Notes under the pieces: generated by a model
What the model was told of the DNA's origin: nothing
What the model saw: only the letters and a program-made list of their open reading frames with translations
Database searches by the model: none
Shown: in pieces, positions 35,588 to 44,166 of the stretch
Position numbering within the stretch: position 1 is the first letter of the stretch
Layout of the letters: every line of letters starts with the position of its first letter
Translations under genes and position numbers: made by a program
Assembly: GCA_937773555.1 (NCBI GenBank)
Contig: CALJVT010000005.1
Coordinates: 434,001-498,000, forward strand
Length of the DNA: 64,000 nucleotides
Direction: 5' to 3'
Origin: an uncultured Pseudomonadales bacterium
GTDB taxonomy: Bacteria; Pseudomonadota; Gammaproteobacteria; Pseudomonadales; Balneatricaceae

Positions 35588-36568
35588 TTAAGCGTTTACA
35601 TTAACCACAAAACGGCCCCGAGTGCGGCCATCAATTTGGCCTTGGGCAGTATCTAAGGCTTGAGATAGGGTAATCTCCGTCATCATGGCGTCTAGGTGTG
35701 TGGGGTTTAAATCTTTTGCTAGGCGGGCCCAAGCAGCAACACGGTCAGCCTTAGGGCGGTAGACACTGTCTACACCAGCTAAGATAACACCGCGTAAAAT
35801 AAAAGGCATTACTGTGGCTGGTAGGTCATACCCTTGGGCCAAACCACACGCAGCAACAGTGCCTCCATACTTCATCGATGCACAAATATTAGCCAAGGTG
35901 TGGCTGCCTGCAACATCTATCGCGCCAGCCCAGCGCTCTTTAGCTAAAGGCCTACCTTTTTCACTAAGTTCATTGCGGTCCATCACTTTGCTGGCGCCTA
36001 AACTCATCAAATAATCTGTTTCTTCACCTCGGCCACTAGAGGCCACTACAGTGTACCCCAGTTTAGCCAGTAAGCTAATTGCAACGCTGCCCACACCACC
36101 TGCAGCACCCGTCACTAACACCTCACCTTTGTCTGGCGTCACACCATGCTGCTCTAAAGCCATAACACACAGCATTGCCGTGTAACCCGCCGTACCAATA
36201 GCCATGGCTTGTTTGGACGTAAAGGCGCTGGGCAGTGGCACTAGCCAATCCCCTTTTACCCGAGCCATTTGAGCTAGCCCACCCCAATGCCCCTCACCTA
36301 CTCCAAAGCCATTCAATACAACCTTATCTCCAGCTTTAAAATCTGCGTGATCACTCTTCTCCACCGTGCCTGCAAGGTCTATTCCAGGTACCATTGGAAA
36401 GCTGCGCACTACGGGGGATGCACCAGTAATAGCTAGGCTATCTTTATAATTCAGGGTGGAGTAGTCCACCTTAATTAACACATCGCCTTGAGGTAATTGT
36501 GCCTCTTTAATCTGGCCCAATTGAGCGGTGTATCCTGCTGCGTCCTTGTTGATTAGTAGCGCTTGCAT
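35588..36568 (-). CDS. acuI: AcuI-type acrylyl-CoA reductase (MDR family), copy 2
   Basis: This gene encodes exactly the same 326-residue AcuI protein as copy 1 at 19652, from the ATG at 36568 (or ten residues more from 36598). The only difference near the gene is the last sense codon, GCT here and GCC in copy 1, which is silent. AcuI-type features are the [10 protein letters not shown] cofactor motif and the [12 protein letters not shown]-terminal stretch. It is followed by a T-tailed terminator and then acuR, recalling the acuR-acuI linkage of other acrylate-degrading bacteria. This suggests copy 2 may be the ancestral location, though direction of copying cannot be proved. It lies 131 bp downstream of the flavoprotein gene. 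Confidence 0.88.
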   Translation of the reverse strand: MQALLINKDAAGYTAQLGQIKEAQLPQGDVLIKVDYSTLNYKDSLAITGASPVVRSFPMVPGIDLAGTVEKSDHADFKAGDKVVLNGFGVGEGHWGGLAQMARVKGDWLVPLPSAFTSKQAMAIGTAGYTAMLCVMALEQHGVTPDKGEVLVTGAAGGVGSVAISLLAKLGYTVVASSGRGEETDYLMSLGASKVMDRNELSEKGRPLAKERWAGAIDVAGSHTLANICASMKYGGTVAACGLAQGYDLPATVMPFILRGVILAGVDSVYRPKADRVAAWARLAKDLNPTHLDAMMTEITLSQALDTAQGQIDGRTRGRFVVNVNA

Positions 36569-36653
36569 GTTTAGCTTACTCTGGTAAATTTTTGTCATAA
36601 CAGGCCCGTAACCATACGCTGAAATTATGCCAAGAGCATTAGCCTTTGGTCTA
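35592..36653. repeat. 1,062-bp identical direct repeat, copy 2 (acuI)
   Basis: This is the second copy of the block at 19656-20717, same strand, with no mismatch found on full reading. The right edge falls at 36653, after which the flanks diverge at once. The two copies bracket about 14.9 kb containing acuR, the acrylate operon and both ABC transporter sets. Confidence 0.97.
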
Positions 36654-36657
36654 TAGT

Positions 36658-36684
36658 GGTTTAATTTATAAGGCGAATTAAACC
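36658..36684. promoter_or_regulatory. AT-rich inverted repeat between flavoprotein gene and acuI copy 2
   Basis: GGTTTAATT (36658-36666) and AATTAAACC (36676-36684) form perfect 9-bp arms with a 9-bp spacer. It begins five bases beyond the edge of the duplicated acuI block. It may be an operator for acuI copy 2 or the 3' hairpin of the upstream gene; no T-tract follows. Confidence 0.4.
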
Positions 36685-36698
36685 CTTATAAACTCACG

Positions 36699-38738
36699 TT
36701 AAATGTCTTTAGCGAGGCGCAAGCCATCATAGATAGCAGCATGGGTATTACGTGCAGCAACGGCATCACCAATACGGAATAGCTGATAACTCCCCCCGGG
36801 GTTACGAACCTGAGTTTGAGGCAATCCCTTAATGAAAGCCCTATGATCTAGCTCCCCTTGGTTAGACGCACCGTGCTTTAAGTCAAAATAGAGACCATCC
36901 AAAGGCAAAGTGCCATGATTAATTACAAGCTGGTCCACCAATCGAGTTTTGTTAATGCTGCCATAATCACTACTTAAGGTTAGTTCAATTTGATCGACAA
37001 TGCGCCGCGCACTCGCTACTCGATAGGTCACAGTAAAGGTCACATCTTTATCTTGTAAACTGCGCATATAGGGTACTAAGTTCATTGCCATAACATCAGG
37101 TGAGAAGCTTCGATCAGGTGTCATAATTTCTACCTTAGCACCGCTGTTAGCTAGCAGCTCTGCAGCCTGCAATGCTGGGTGGTCACCAGCGTCATCAAAA
37201 ATAAGTACATTTTTACCAAACTTAGTATCGCCAGAAAGAATGTCCCAGCTGGACACTGCAAGTTCGTTACCCGAAGCCAGCACATCAGTATCAGGCATAC
37301 CGCCGGTAGCAACAATAACCACATCTGGATTAAGTGTCTTAACATCACTCGCCTGGGCCCAAGTGTTGAAGTGAAATTCAACTTTTTTGGCCTGGCATTG
37401 CGCCATACGCCAATTAATAATCTCCATCATTTCTGCACGCCTTGGCGTTTGTGCGGTAAGACGTATCTGCCCACCAGGCTCAGCTGCTGCCTCTAATACG
37501 ACCACTTGGTGACCTCTTTCAGCCGCAACCCGAGCCGCCTCTAAACCACCTGGCCCTGCGCCAATGATGACCACTTTTTTACGCACATCAGCCTTAGCGA
37601 TATCATGGGGCATGGTGAGCTCTCGCCCTGTAGCTGCATTGTGAATGCACAAAGCATCACCTGCTTGGTAAATACGATCTAAGCAATAATTAGCGCCCAC
37701 ACAAGGACGTATGTCCGCCTCTTTACCTTGCATGATTTTGCGTACCAAGTGAGGGTCTGCCATATGCGCTCGAGTCATGCCCACCATATCTAGCTTACCG
37801 TTGGCAATGGCGTGGCGTGCTGTGGCAACATCAGGTATTTTAGCGCCATGAAACACGGGGAAGCCCGTTGCCTCACGCACGGCACCCGCAAAGTCTAGGT
37901 GAGGAGAGTTTTTCATACCCATAATCGGAATGACATCTGTGAGGGCCGCATCAGTATTAATGCGCCCACGAATGACATTGAGAAAGTCTACATGACCGGT
38001 ATCTCGTAGAATTTTAGAAATCTCAATCCCTTCACTTGGATTAATTCCCCCGGCATAAGCCTCATCTGCTGTGTAACGAACGCCGACAATAAACTTTTCT
38101 CCTACCCGGTCACGAATGGCTTGCAGCACTTCTAAGGTGAACCGGATTCGGTTGTTTAATGAGCCACCGTAAGGTGCTTCTAGAGTATTGGTTAAGGGCG
38201 ACCAAAACTGATCCATTAAGTGCCCATATGCTTGCAGTTCGATACCATCTAAGCCTGCAGCATACATGCGCTCAGCGGCATCAGCATAATCACTAATAAT
38301 ACGGTCAATGTCCCAACCTTCTAATTTTTTAGGGAAAGCACGATGAGCTGCTTCGCGGTGGTGTGACGGAGACACAGCAGGCAGCCAATCACCTTTATTC
38401 CAACCTGTACGCCGACCCAGGTGGGTTAATTGCAACATTACTGCACAACCGTGCTCATGGCAGGCGTCTGCCATGTCTCTTAAAAAAGGCACAACTTCAT
38501 CCTTATACGCCAATATATTGTTGAATACTGGCGGGCTATCCCTAGAAACAGTGGCTGACCCCGCTGTCATAGTGAGTGCAACTCCCGCTTTAGCACGTTC
38601 CAAGTGATACGCAAGGTAACGTTCTTTAGGCATGCCGTTTTCTGGGTAAGCTGGCTCATGAGAGGTCATCATAATACGATTTTTAAGGGTCAAGTGCTTT
38701 AGCTTGAAGGGCTGTAACAAGGGATCATTAGAGGACAT
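36699..38738 (-). CDS. FMN/FAD NADH:flavin oxidoreductase (TMADH/2,4-dienoyl-CoA reductase family)
   Basis: A 679-residue flavoprotein: an N-terminal OYE-type TIM barrel binding FMN (LLQPFKLKHLTLKNRIMMTSHEP at the start), then an FAD/NAD(P)-binding half with KVVIIGAGPGGLEAARVAAERGH. Related proteins include trimethylamine, dimethylamine and N-methylproline demethylases. The usual iron-sulfur motif CxxCxxC-x12-C reads CVGANYC-x11/12-C here, with Ala replacing the second Cys. I start at the ATG at 38738 (AAGG upstream) rather than 38768. It is the first gene of the long minus-strand cluster, ahead of acuI copy 2. A role in demethylating an osmolyte or in reducing an enoate is possible; neither is shown by sequence. 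Confidence 0.87.
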   Translation of the reverse strand: MSSNDPLLQPFKLKHLTLKNRIMMTSHEPAYPENGMPKERYLAYHLERAKAGVALTMTAGSATVSRDSPPVFNNILAYKDEVVPFLRDMADACHEHGCAVMLQLTHLGRRTGWNKGDWLPAVSPSHHREAAHRAFPKKLEGWDIDRIISDYADAAERMYAAGLDGIELQAYGHLMDQFWSPLTNTLEAPYGGSLNNRIRFTLEVLQAIRDRVGEKFIVGVRYTADEAYAGGINPSEGIEISKILRDTGHVDFLNVIRGRINTDAALTDVIPIMGMKNSPHLDFAGAVREATGFPVFHGAKIPDVATARHAIANGKLDMVGMTRAHMADPHLVRKIMQGKEADIRPCVGANYCLDRIYQAGDALCIHNAATGRELTMPHDIAKADVRKKVVIIGAGPGGLEAARVAAERGHQVVVLEAAAEPGGQIRLTAQTPRRAEMMEIINWRMAQCQAKKVEFHFNTWAQASDVKTLNPDVVIVATGGMPDTDVLASGNELAVSSWDILSGDTKFGKNVLIFDDAGDHPALQAAELLANSGAKVEIMTPDRSFSPDVMAMNLVPYMRSLQDKDVTFTVTYRVASARRIVDQIELTLSSDYGSINKTRLVDQLVINHGTLPLDGLYFDLKHGASNQGELDHRAFIKGLPQTQVRNPGGSYQLFRIGDAVAARNTHAAIYDGLRLAKDI

Positions 38739-38864
38739 AACTGAATACCTTAAAAAAGATAGAAGCAATCATCTTAAAATTTAACATTATTCTTATCATT
38801 CATAAACCAGATCATGTATCCGATTAGCCACTTACAGTGTGGCGGCTATAAAAGTGATGCATTT

Positions 38865-38898
38865 CAATTTGGGCACTACCCCCAGGTGGGCCAAATTG
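38865..38898. promoter_or_regulatory. Inverted repeat upstream of flavoprotein gene
   Basis: CAATTTGG (38865-38872) and CCAAATTG (38891-38898) are perfect 8-bp arms, with a further CAC/GTG pair inside. It lies in the 201-bp gap (38739-38939) between the flavoprotein start and the DUF2306 stop. It could be a terminator hairpin for the DUF2306 gene or an operator. Confidence 0.35.
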
Positions 38899-38939
38899 AT
38901 GAACTGTTATCTTCATTTACATAGGTTTTATGCGGCGGC

Positions 38940-39344
38940 CTAACTTAACCGAAGACTAGGTCGCCAAGAAAGCGCCCAGGCACTAAGGTAAACCCCCCCC
39001 GCAACTAACATGCCGCCAACATATAGCGCTATCATGGCGCGCTTGTGCTTTTTTATATTGCCACACTTGATGGCAAAGTAGGCTGATGGTACCGAATAAA
39101 GCACCAACACACTAAGCAGGTGAATAGGCCCAAAGTGATCAAACAGCTTAGGGCCAACTTGAGCCGACATAAATAAAGTAACCACGGCAGTAAATAGCAT
39201 TAATACCATGTAAATACGACCTAAATATTTGTGCTGCCCCGAGCCTTTTTTCGTCACCATCATGTAACTAGCAATTAGAAACGCAGGCCCAATAGTACTT
39301 AAATGGACAAAAGTTAACGTTTCATAAAGCGAGTCTAAAGTCAT
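38940..39344 (-). CDS. DUF2306 family membrane protein
   Basis: A 134-residue protein with four predicted transmembrane helices (roughly 10-29, 45-62, 72-92, 105-128). Family-like features are FVHLSTIGPAFLIASYMM, a short loop with KKGSGQHKYLGRIYM, and the late KHKRAMIALYVGG. DUF2306 proteins are small integral membrane proteins without assigned function; some carry conserved His that could bind haem. It lies 18 bp downstream of the MFS gene on the same strand, so it is probably in its transcript. Nothing in the sequence reveals a substrate. Confidence 0.75.
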   Translation of the reverse strand: MTLDSLYETLTFVHLSTIGPAFLIASYMMVTKKGSGQHKYLGRIYMVLMLFTAVVTLFMSAQVGPKLFDHFGPIHLLSVLVLYSVPSAYFAIKCGNIKKHKRAMIALYVGGMLVAGGVYLSAWALSWRPSLRLS

Positions 39345-39362
39345 AATAATTACTCTGTGGGG

Positions 39363-40535
39363 TTAAATTAATTTTGCATAGCGCTTTAGCACAACGCCTG
39401 CACAAAGGGATAAAAATGCCATAGCCCAAAAGACTTGCGCATTAATATGTTCATACAACCCCCCCACTAACGTCATACTCATACCCATTAATGCACCCAG
39501 AGCAAGAGCATCATAAAAGGTTTGGGCAGAGGCTGTTAATTGGTCTGGTACTTTTTGGGTAATGTATTGAGTGATCGCTAAGTGAGTTGCAGCAAAGGTA
39601 AAGGCGTGCAGTATTTGCACAGTAAAAAGTACGCTTACATTGCTCGACCATCCCAATGTAAGCCAACGTACAACGCCTGCAATGACTGCCATCCACAGCA
39701 AGCCTTTAACACCCACTTTACTTAACAGCCATATACCAATGGCAAACAGCACTACTTCTGCAGCTACGCTTTGTGCCCAAAGGAGACCGATGATTGATTC
39801 ACTTATACCCGCCTCAAGCCAGTGCAAGGTTCCAATGGTATACAAGGCTCCATGGCTAGCCTGCAATAAAGAGCCAACAGCAACTATAGCTATAAACCCA
39901 GGTAGTTTAAACAACTCCAAAAACGCTAGTTTACGGCTTGCTTTAAATTGTGGGCGGATATCTGGCAAAGATAAAGCAAAAACAATAACAATAGCCGCCA
40001 GCACCAAAAGTAATTTTGGGTAAGCATCAATACTGTATGCTGCAATGTAAAGCCCACTTAAGGTAGAGGACGCAATAAAAGCAACAGAGCCCCATAAGCG
40101 CGCACTACTGTAATTAAGCTTTCCAAGCCGAGCAGCAGCTATTGCTAATCCGTCTACCATGGGCACTTGGGTAGTTTGCAAAGCGCCTACCACAAACCAA
40201 ACGGTGAGCATGGGCCAAAAGGTTTCAAACTGTACGAACAAACTAAACCCAAAAAAAGCCAGTACTGACAAGAGTAATATCCAGCGTTTTTTATGGCCAG
40301 TGACGTCTGCCAAGATACCCACACCCAATCCAAAAAACACTTTACTCACAAATGCAGAGCTAAGAATTAGTGCCGCCTCTTGGGCATCTAAACCTCGGCT
40401 TACCATCCAATACGGCAGAAATGGCAACACTAAACCAAAACAACAAAAATATGCGAAGAAAAATCCTGAAAATACAACCTGCCCGCGGGACTTAGTTAAC
40501 CCAGCGCTAGACGGCATGCTTTGAGAACCCCACAT
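39363..40535 (-). CDS. MFS transporter, 3-phenylpropionate/nucleoside:H+ symporter (HcaT) type
   Basis: A 390-residue major facilitator with about 12 hydrophobic segments. The N-terminal FSGFFFAYFCCFGLVLPFLPYWM and the loop LADVTGHKKRW match the 3-phenylpropionic-acid-transporter (HcaT/PPP) branch, and FAATHLAITQYITQK is characteristic of the C-terminal half. The start is uncertain: ATGs at 40535 and 40517 both lack a clear ribosome site. A 41-codon frame with a good GGAG site ends inside the start region (40507-40632), which might couple translation. It shares a divergent promoter region with the YbfB-like MFS gene. An aromatic or aliphatic acid is the likely cargo, by family only. Confidence 0.83.
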   Translation of the reverse strand: MWGSQSMPSSAGLTKSRGQVVFSGFFFAYFCCFGLVLPFLPYWMVSRGLDAQEAALILSSAFVSKVFFGLGVGILADVTGHKKRWILLLSVLAFFGFSLFVQFETFWPMLTVWFVVGALQTTQVPMVDGLAIAAARLGKLNYSSARLWGSVAFIASSTLSGLYIAAYSIDAYPKLLLVLAAIVIVFALSLPDIRPQFKASRKLAFLELFKLPGFIAIVAVGSLLQASHGALYTIGTLHWLEAGISESIIGLLWAQSVAAEVVLFAIGIWLLSKVGVKGLLWMAVIAGVVRWLTLGWSSNVSVLFTVQILHAFTFAATHLAITQYITQKVPDQLTASAQTFYDALALGALMGMSMTLVGGLYEHINAQVFWAMAFLSLCAGVVLKRYAKLI

Positions 40536-40632
40536 TTTTTGGCATGCTGCCCACTAATAAATTAAACCCCATGCCGTTTAAGACGCTATTACAGTTTGCT
40601 CTATAGGGTCTGTTTTGTGTTGTATCTTCCAT
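40507..40632 (-). CDS. Possible 41-codon leader ORF overlapping the HcaT-like start
   Basis: An ATG at 40632 follows GGAG at good spacing and opens a 41-codon frame ending at 40507, overlapping the first codons of the MFS gene in another frame. It resembles a translationally coupled leader peptide. The predicted peptide (MEDTTQNRPYRANCNSV...) matches nothing I know. It may be chance; the MFS gene otherwise lacks its own ribosome site. Confidence 0.25.
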   Translation of the reverse strand: MEDTTQNRPYRANCNSVLNGMGFNLLVGSMPKNVGFSKHAV

Positions 40633-40794
40633 AATATATCTCCATTTAACGGGTAAGGTTGCGCGTAAAACCACGCAGCGAAAGTTTAGCCGAAGACGAT
40701 GCAAAAGTCCTGTTAGCTTAATGTCTAGATTGTATTGTATGCAAGGCCTCGCCATAATAGGGGCCATCGCCTTTTACGCGCACACAGGCTCCTC

Positions 40795-41979
40795 ATGCCC
40801 AATACTGCTTCTGCCCCGCTGCTGCACAATGTTCAACGTGTTAAAGTGTTGAGTGCTGGCATTGCTAGCCTTATTTTAATGATTGGCATCGCTCGGTTTG
40901 CCTACACCCCGATGCTTCCCCTGATGCAACAACACGCAGGCCTTGGCGTTGCTCAAGGTGGCTGGTTAGCAGCTTTTAATTATGCTGGCTATTTTTGTGG
41001 TGCGTTGATTGCAGCAAACATTAGTGATTTGGCCAAAAAAGATCGCCTTTACCGGTTAGGCTTATTGGTTGCTTTGGCCACCACTGTAGGCTTAGGGCTA
41101 ACTCAAAACTTTTGGTTATGGGGATTATTAAGGTTTTTTTCAGGCTTAAGTAGTGCAGCTGGATTATTGCTAGGATCAGGCTTGGTAATGCATTGGTTGC
41201 TGCGTCATCAATTACGTTCAGAGTTAGGCATTCACTTTATTGGCATGGGTTCTGGAATCTTTTTCACAGCTCTTTTTGTTTACCTAGTTGCAGGTCAGAT
41301 CAGTTGGCAGCAACATTGGTTTTGGTTCACCGCATTAGGCTGTTTATTAGCGATCCCTGCGTGGTTTTGGTTGCCTAAACCCAATACGAGTGGCTATAAC
41401 GTGGGTGGTGAAAAAATGGTTGACAGGCCACCATCACAGCAGTTTCTGCAGACGTTTATGTTGGCCTATTTTTGTGCAGGCGTGGGTTACGCTGTTATTA
41501 CCACGTTCATCGTTGCCCATGTAAATCAAATTACTGGAGACCATGAATATGGCTCAGTAACCTTTATGATCATTGGCCTAGCGGCTGCTCCAGCGTGCAT
41601 TATTTGGGACCTAGTAGCCCGTAAGCTTGGCAATTTAAACGCCTTACTGTTAGCTTTTGTTCTACAGTTCACCGGTATGCTTATCCCCATTTTAAGCCCA
41701 GGTTTAATCTGGACCTTTATAGGTGCTGGCTTATTTGGCGGCACCTTTATTGGCATTGTAAGCCTTGTCCTTACCATGGCGGGACGATACTTTCCTACTC
41801 GCCCTGCAAAAATGATGGGTAAGATGACGTTATCCTATGGCGTGGCTCAGATGGCGGCTCCAGCAGCCGCTGGTGTTTTATCTCAATGGTCTGGCAGCTA
41901 CCAATTAAGTATTATCATTTCCTGCGGCATCATGTTTTTAGGCTGTGGCTTAATCTATAGATTGCGTCACCACGAGTAA
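40795..41979 (+). CDS. YbfB/YjiJ family MFS transporter
   Basis: A 394-residue major facilitator with about 12 membrane segments. I start it at the ATG at 40795; 20 extra codons back to 40735 are basic and non-family. The stretch ILMIGIARFAYTPMLPLMQ and GWLAAFNYAGYFCGALIA are typical of the YbfB/YjiJ branch, whose substrates are unknown. It is transcribed away from the HcaT-like gene, with about 260 bp between them (40536-40794) holding no obvious operator. It converges on the TRAP transporter genes, with 84 bp between stops. No enzyme gene is linked, so the cargo cannot be guessed. Confidence 0.87.
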   Translation: MPNTASAPLLHNVQRVKVLSAGIASLILMIGIARFAYTPMLPLMQQHAGLGVAQGGWLAAFNYAGYFCGALIAANISDLAKKDRLYRLGLLVALATTVGLGLTQNFWLWGLLRFFSGLSSAAGLLLGSGLVMHWLLRHQLRSELGIHFIGMGSGIFFTALFVYLVAGQISWQQHWFWFTALGCLLAIPAWFWLPKPNTSGYNVGGEKMVDRPPSQQFLQTFMLAYFCAGVGYAVITTFIVAHVNQITGDHEYGSVTFMIIGLAAAPACIIWDLVARKLGNLNALLLAFVLQFTGMLIPILSPGLIWTFIGAGLFGGTFIGIVSLVLTMAGRYFPTRPAKMMGKMTLSYGVAQMAAPAAAGVLSQWSGSYQLSIIISCGIMFLGCGLIYRLRHHE

Positions 41980-42063
41980 CATCCCCTTGCTTATAGCTAG
42001 ACCTAACACGCTAGCAATAAACCAGGGCACAGCTGCATTTTAGCCCCACCTGAGCACCTAAGG

Positions 42064-43467
42064 CTAGCCGCCAGCCATGCGCGGCAGCCATAATACAATG
42101 GCAGGAAAAGACACTAGCAGGGCAATGGTAAAGGCATCTGCAATAAAGAATGGTGTCACACCTTTAAATACATCTTGCACCGACAAGTCATCACGTACCC
42201 CGGCAACAACGAAGCAGTTAAGGCCTATGGGTGGAGTAATTAAACAAAACTCAGCCATTTTAACCACCAGAATACCAAACCAGATTGCACACATGGGCCC
42301 TGACATACCGAACACACTGTCAGCCGCACTGACAGACTCGCCACCATTAAGTGCCATCACGGCCGGATAAACTACCGGCAAGGTCAGTAATAACATACCA
42401 ATGGCATCCATAAACATACCCAATACAGCATAAGCTAAAAGGATAAATACCAGGGTCAACATAGGGCTTTGGTCAAGGGAAACAATCCACTCAGAAAAAG
42501 CCGTGGGCAAACCTGCGAAGCCCAAAAACCTGACAAAAATAAGTACCCCCCAAATGATGGTGAAAATCATCACCGCAAGCTTAGCCGATTCCAGCAACGC
42601 TTCCTTTAAGGCAGGCCAACGCATGCCATTAATTAAGGCAATACAGAACACTACAAAAGCACCCAGTGCACCACCCTCAGTGGGTGTGCCAATGGCGTCA
42701 CCAAAGGGGTTGTAAACAAATAAAATAATGATAGCCACTACCGCCACAATAGGCAGGGCTGGAGGCAAGGATCTAAAGCGCTCACCCCAGGTATAACCTG
42801 AAACCGATGGGCCAAAGCCAGGCTTAAGCACCGCAATACCCACAATTAAGCCCGCATAAATGAGGGCTGAAAACGCCCCAGGCACAAAGCCAGCCAGGAG
42901 CAGCTTACCCACATCTTGCTCAACAATAATGGCATAAACCACAAGAATGGCTGAAGGCGGAATTAAAGAGGCTAAAGTGCCTCCCGCAGCTACCACACCT
43001 GCAGCAAAGCGTTTATCGTAGCCAACCTTAAGCATTTCAGGTATTGCGATCCGTGCAAACACGGCAGACGTTGCCACCGATGCACCTGACACAGCAGCAA
43101 AACCTGCAGTAGAAAAAATAGTAGCCACGGCCATGCCACCTGGCAACCAGCCCACCCAGCGCTTTGCAGCTTCAAACAACGCTTTAGTTAAGCCTGCATG
43201 GTAGGCAAGATAACCAATAAGTATAAAAGTAGGAATTAAAGATAAGGCTTGGGCCGATATTTTTGAGTGAGGAACTTGACCTGCCGTTTTTGTAGCAACA
43301 CCTAAAGCCCACCAAAAAGCACTTGGATCAAAGCCTTTTTTGGCCCAAAAAATCCACACTAAGCCTACTAAGCCAGCTAATGCGGCAGCGAAGGCAACTC
43401 GCATACCAATGATAACCATAATCAGCATACACAGGGATACAACAATACCAATTTCAATACTAGTCAC
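42064..43467 (-). CDS. TRAP transporter large permease (DctM type)
   Basis: A 467-residue large membrane subunit of a tripartite ATP-independent periplasmic transporter, with about 12 helices. LIPTFILIGYLAYHAGLTKALFEAAKRWVGWLPGGMAVATI and the AVSGASVATSAVFARIAIPEM and GGTLASLIPPSAILVVYAI stretches are DctM hallmarks. It overlaps the small-permease gene by four bases. It uses a Na+ or H+ gradient to import solutes delivered by the DctP protein encoded upstream. At 467 residues it is slightly longer than typical DctM (about 425). A DctB/DctD-like pair beyond dctP probably controls the unit. Substrate is uncertain: a dicarboxylate or other organic acid. Confidence 0.92.
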   Translation of the reverse strand: MTSIEIGIVVSLCMLIMVIIGMRVAFAAALAGLVGLVWIFWAKKGFDPSAFWWALGVATKTAGQVPHSKISAQALSLIPTFILIGYLAYHAGLTKALFEAAKRWVGWLPGGMAVATIFSTAGFAAVSGASVATSAVFARIAIPEMLKVGYDKRFAAGVVAAGGTLASLIPPSAILVVYAIIVEQDVGKLLLAGFVPGAFSALIYAGLIVGIAVLKPGFGPSVSGYTWGERFRSLPPALPIVAVVAIIILFVYNPFGDAIGTPTEGGALGAFVVFCIALINGMRWPALKEALLESAKLAVMIFTIIWGVLIFVRFLGFAGLPTAFSEWIVSLDQSPMLTLVFILLAYAVLGMFMDAIGMLLLTLPVVYPAVMALNGGESVSAADSVFGMSGPMCAIWFGILVVKMAEFCLITPPIGLNCFVVAGVRDDLSVQDVFKGVTPFFIADAFTIALLVSFPAIVLWLPRMAGG

Positions 43468-44108
43468 GGACGCTGAACCTCTTCATCAGCCAAAATATAT
43501 TGCGATTCTGCGGCTGCCTGCGTAGCTGCATCTAGCACCAATGGCACCGCCACAGGCACAGTTGCGTTGGTTATAAAAGCAACGCCAAACCCCCACAATT
43601 GAATCACCATACGCAATGCCAACACTGAAAACGCCAGTGGCACCATTAGCTTAGCAGGCCAAAGTGGTAGGGAGATATCCATGGAACTGTCTCGGCTCCA
43701 CCAAGGCGAAGCAAAGTCAAAACTACGAGAAAAATGTGACCAAGAACCCCAAATAAGCAAACATATTAACGCTAGAACACACAAACTGGTAAGCCATTCA
43801 AACAACCATAAAGCTCTGCCATTAAGCTGAGCCACCAACATGTCCATGCGAATATGGCCACCATTGCGTTGGGTGTAGGCGATACCCATAAATGCAATAA
43901 GGGGCATGGCTTGTTCGATCCAATCCACATACCCTGGTAGTGGCATATTAAAAAAATGCCGGCCTGCCACTGACACCACAGCTAAAAGCATGAGGCTAAA
44001 TATAGCTAAGCCACTAACAAGGGCTAATGTTGATTCTAACTTATGTAACTGTTGGTCTATGCGGCTCAGAACTGAGCCATCTTCAAGTACTTGACCTACA
44101 CCTGCCAT
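43464..44108 (-). CDS. TRAP transporter small permease (DctQ type)
   Basis: A 214-residue small membrane subunit with four hydrophobic segments (about 30-50, 67-84, 102-123, 147-170). The stretch VSVAGRHFFNMPLPGYVDWIEQAMPLIAFMGIAYTQRNGGHIRMDML is a clear DctQ signature. The N- and C-terminal tails are longer than usual (a C-terminal TQAAAESQYILADEEVQ extension). It lies between dctP, from which a 58-bp gap with a hairpin separates it, and dctM, which it overlaps by four bases. With DctM it forms the membrane complex. Confidence 0.9.
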   Translation of the reverse strand: MAGVGQVLEDGSVLSRIDQQLHKLESTLALVSGLAIFSLMLLAVVSVAGRHFFNMPLPGYVDWIEQAMPLIAFMGIAYTQRNGGHIRMDMLVAQLNGRALWLFEWLTSLCVLALICLLIWGSWSHFSRSFDFASPWWSRDSSMDISLPLWPAKLMVPLAFSVLALRMVIQLWGFGVAFITNATVPVAVPLVLDAATQAAAESQYILADEEVQRP

Positions 44109-44124
44109 ACAACCTCCAAGCCAT

Positions 44125-44150
44125 GCCTACCCCTAGGGGCAGACGTAGGC
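44125..44150. terminator. Hairpin between TRAP binding-protein and small-permease genes
   Basis: GCCTAC (44125-44130) pairs with GTAGGC (44145-44150), and inside lies the palindrome CCCCTAGGGG (44130-44139). It sits 17 bp past the binding-protein stop on the minus strand without a T-tract. It probably attenuates or protects the message so that the binding protein is made in excess. Confidence 0.45.
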
Positions 44151-44166
44151 TATTAGTGAGATGGGC

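Noticed and set aside
19656-36653. Composite transposon bounded by the acuI copies
   Set aside because: No transposase, terminal inverted repeats or target-site duplication is present; the repeats hold only acuI and its leader.
19068-38738. A known DMSP lyase or DMSP demethylase in the cluster
   Set aside because: I looked for cupin-type DddL/Q/W/K, M24-peptidase-like DddP, DddY, the two-domain DddD and GcvT-like DmdA, and none matches. The AcuN-like CoA-transferase has one domain only.
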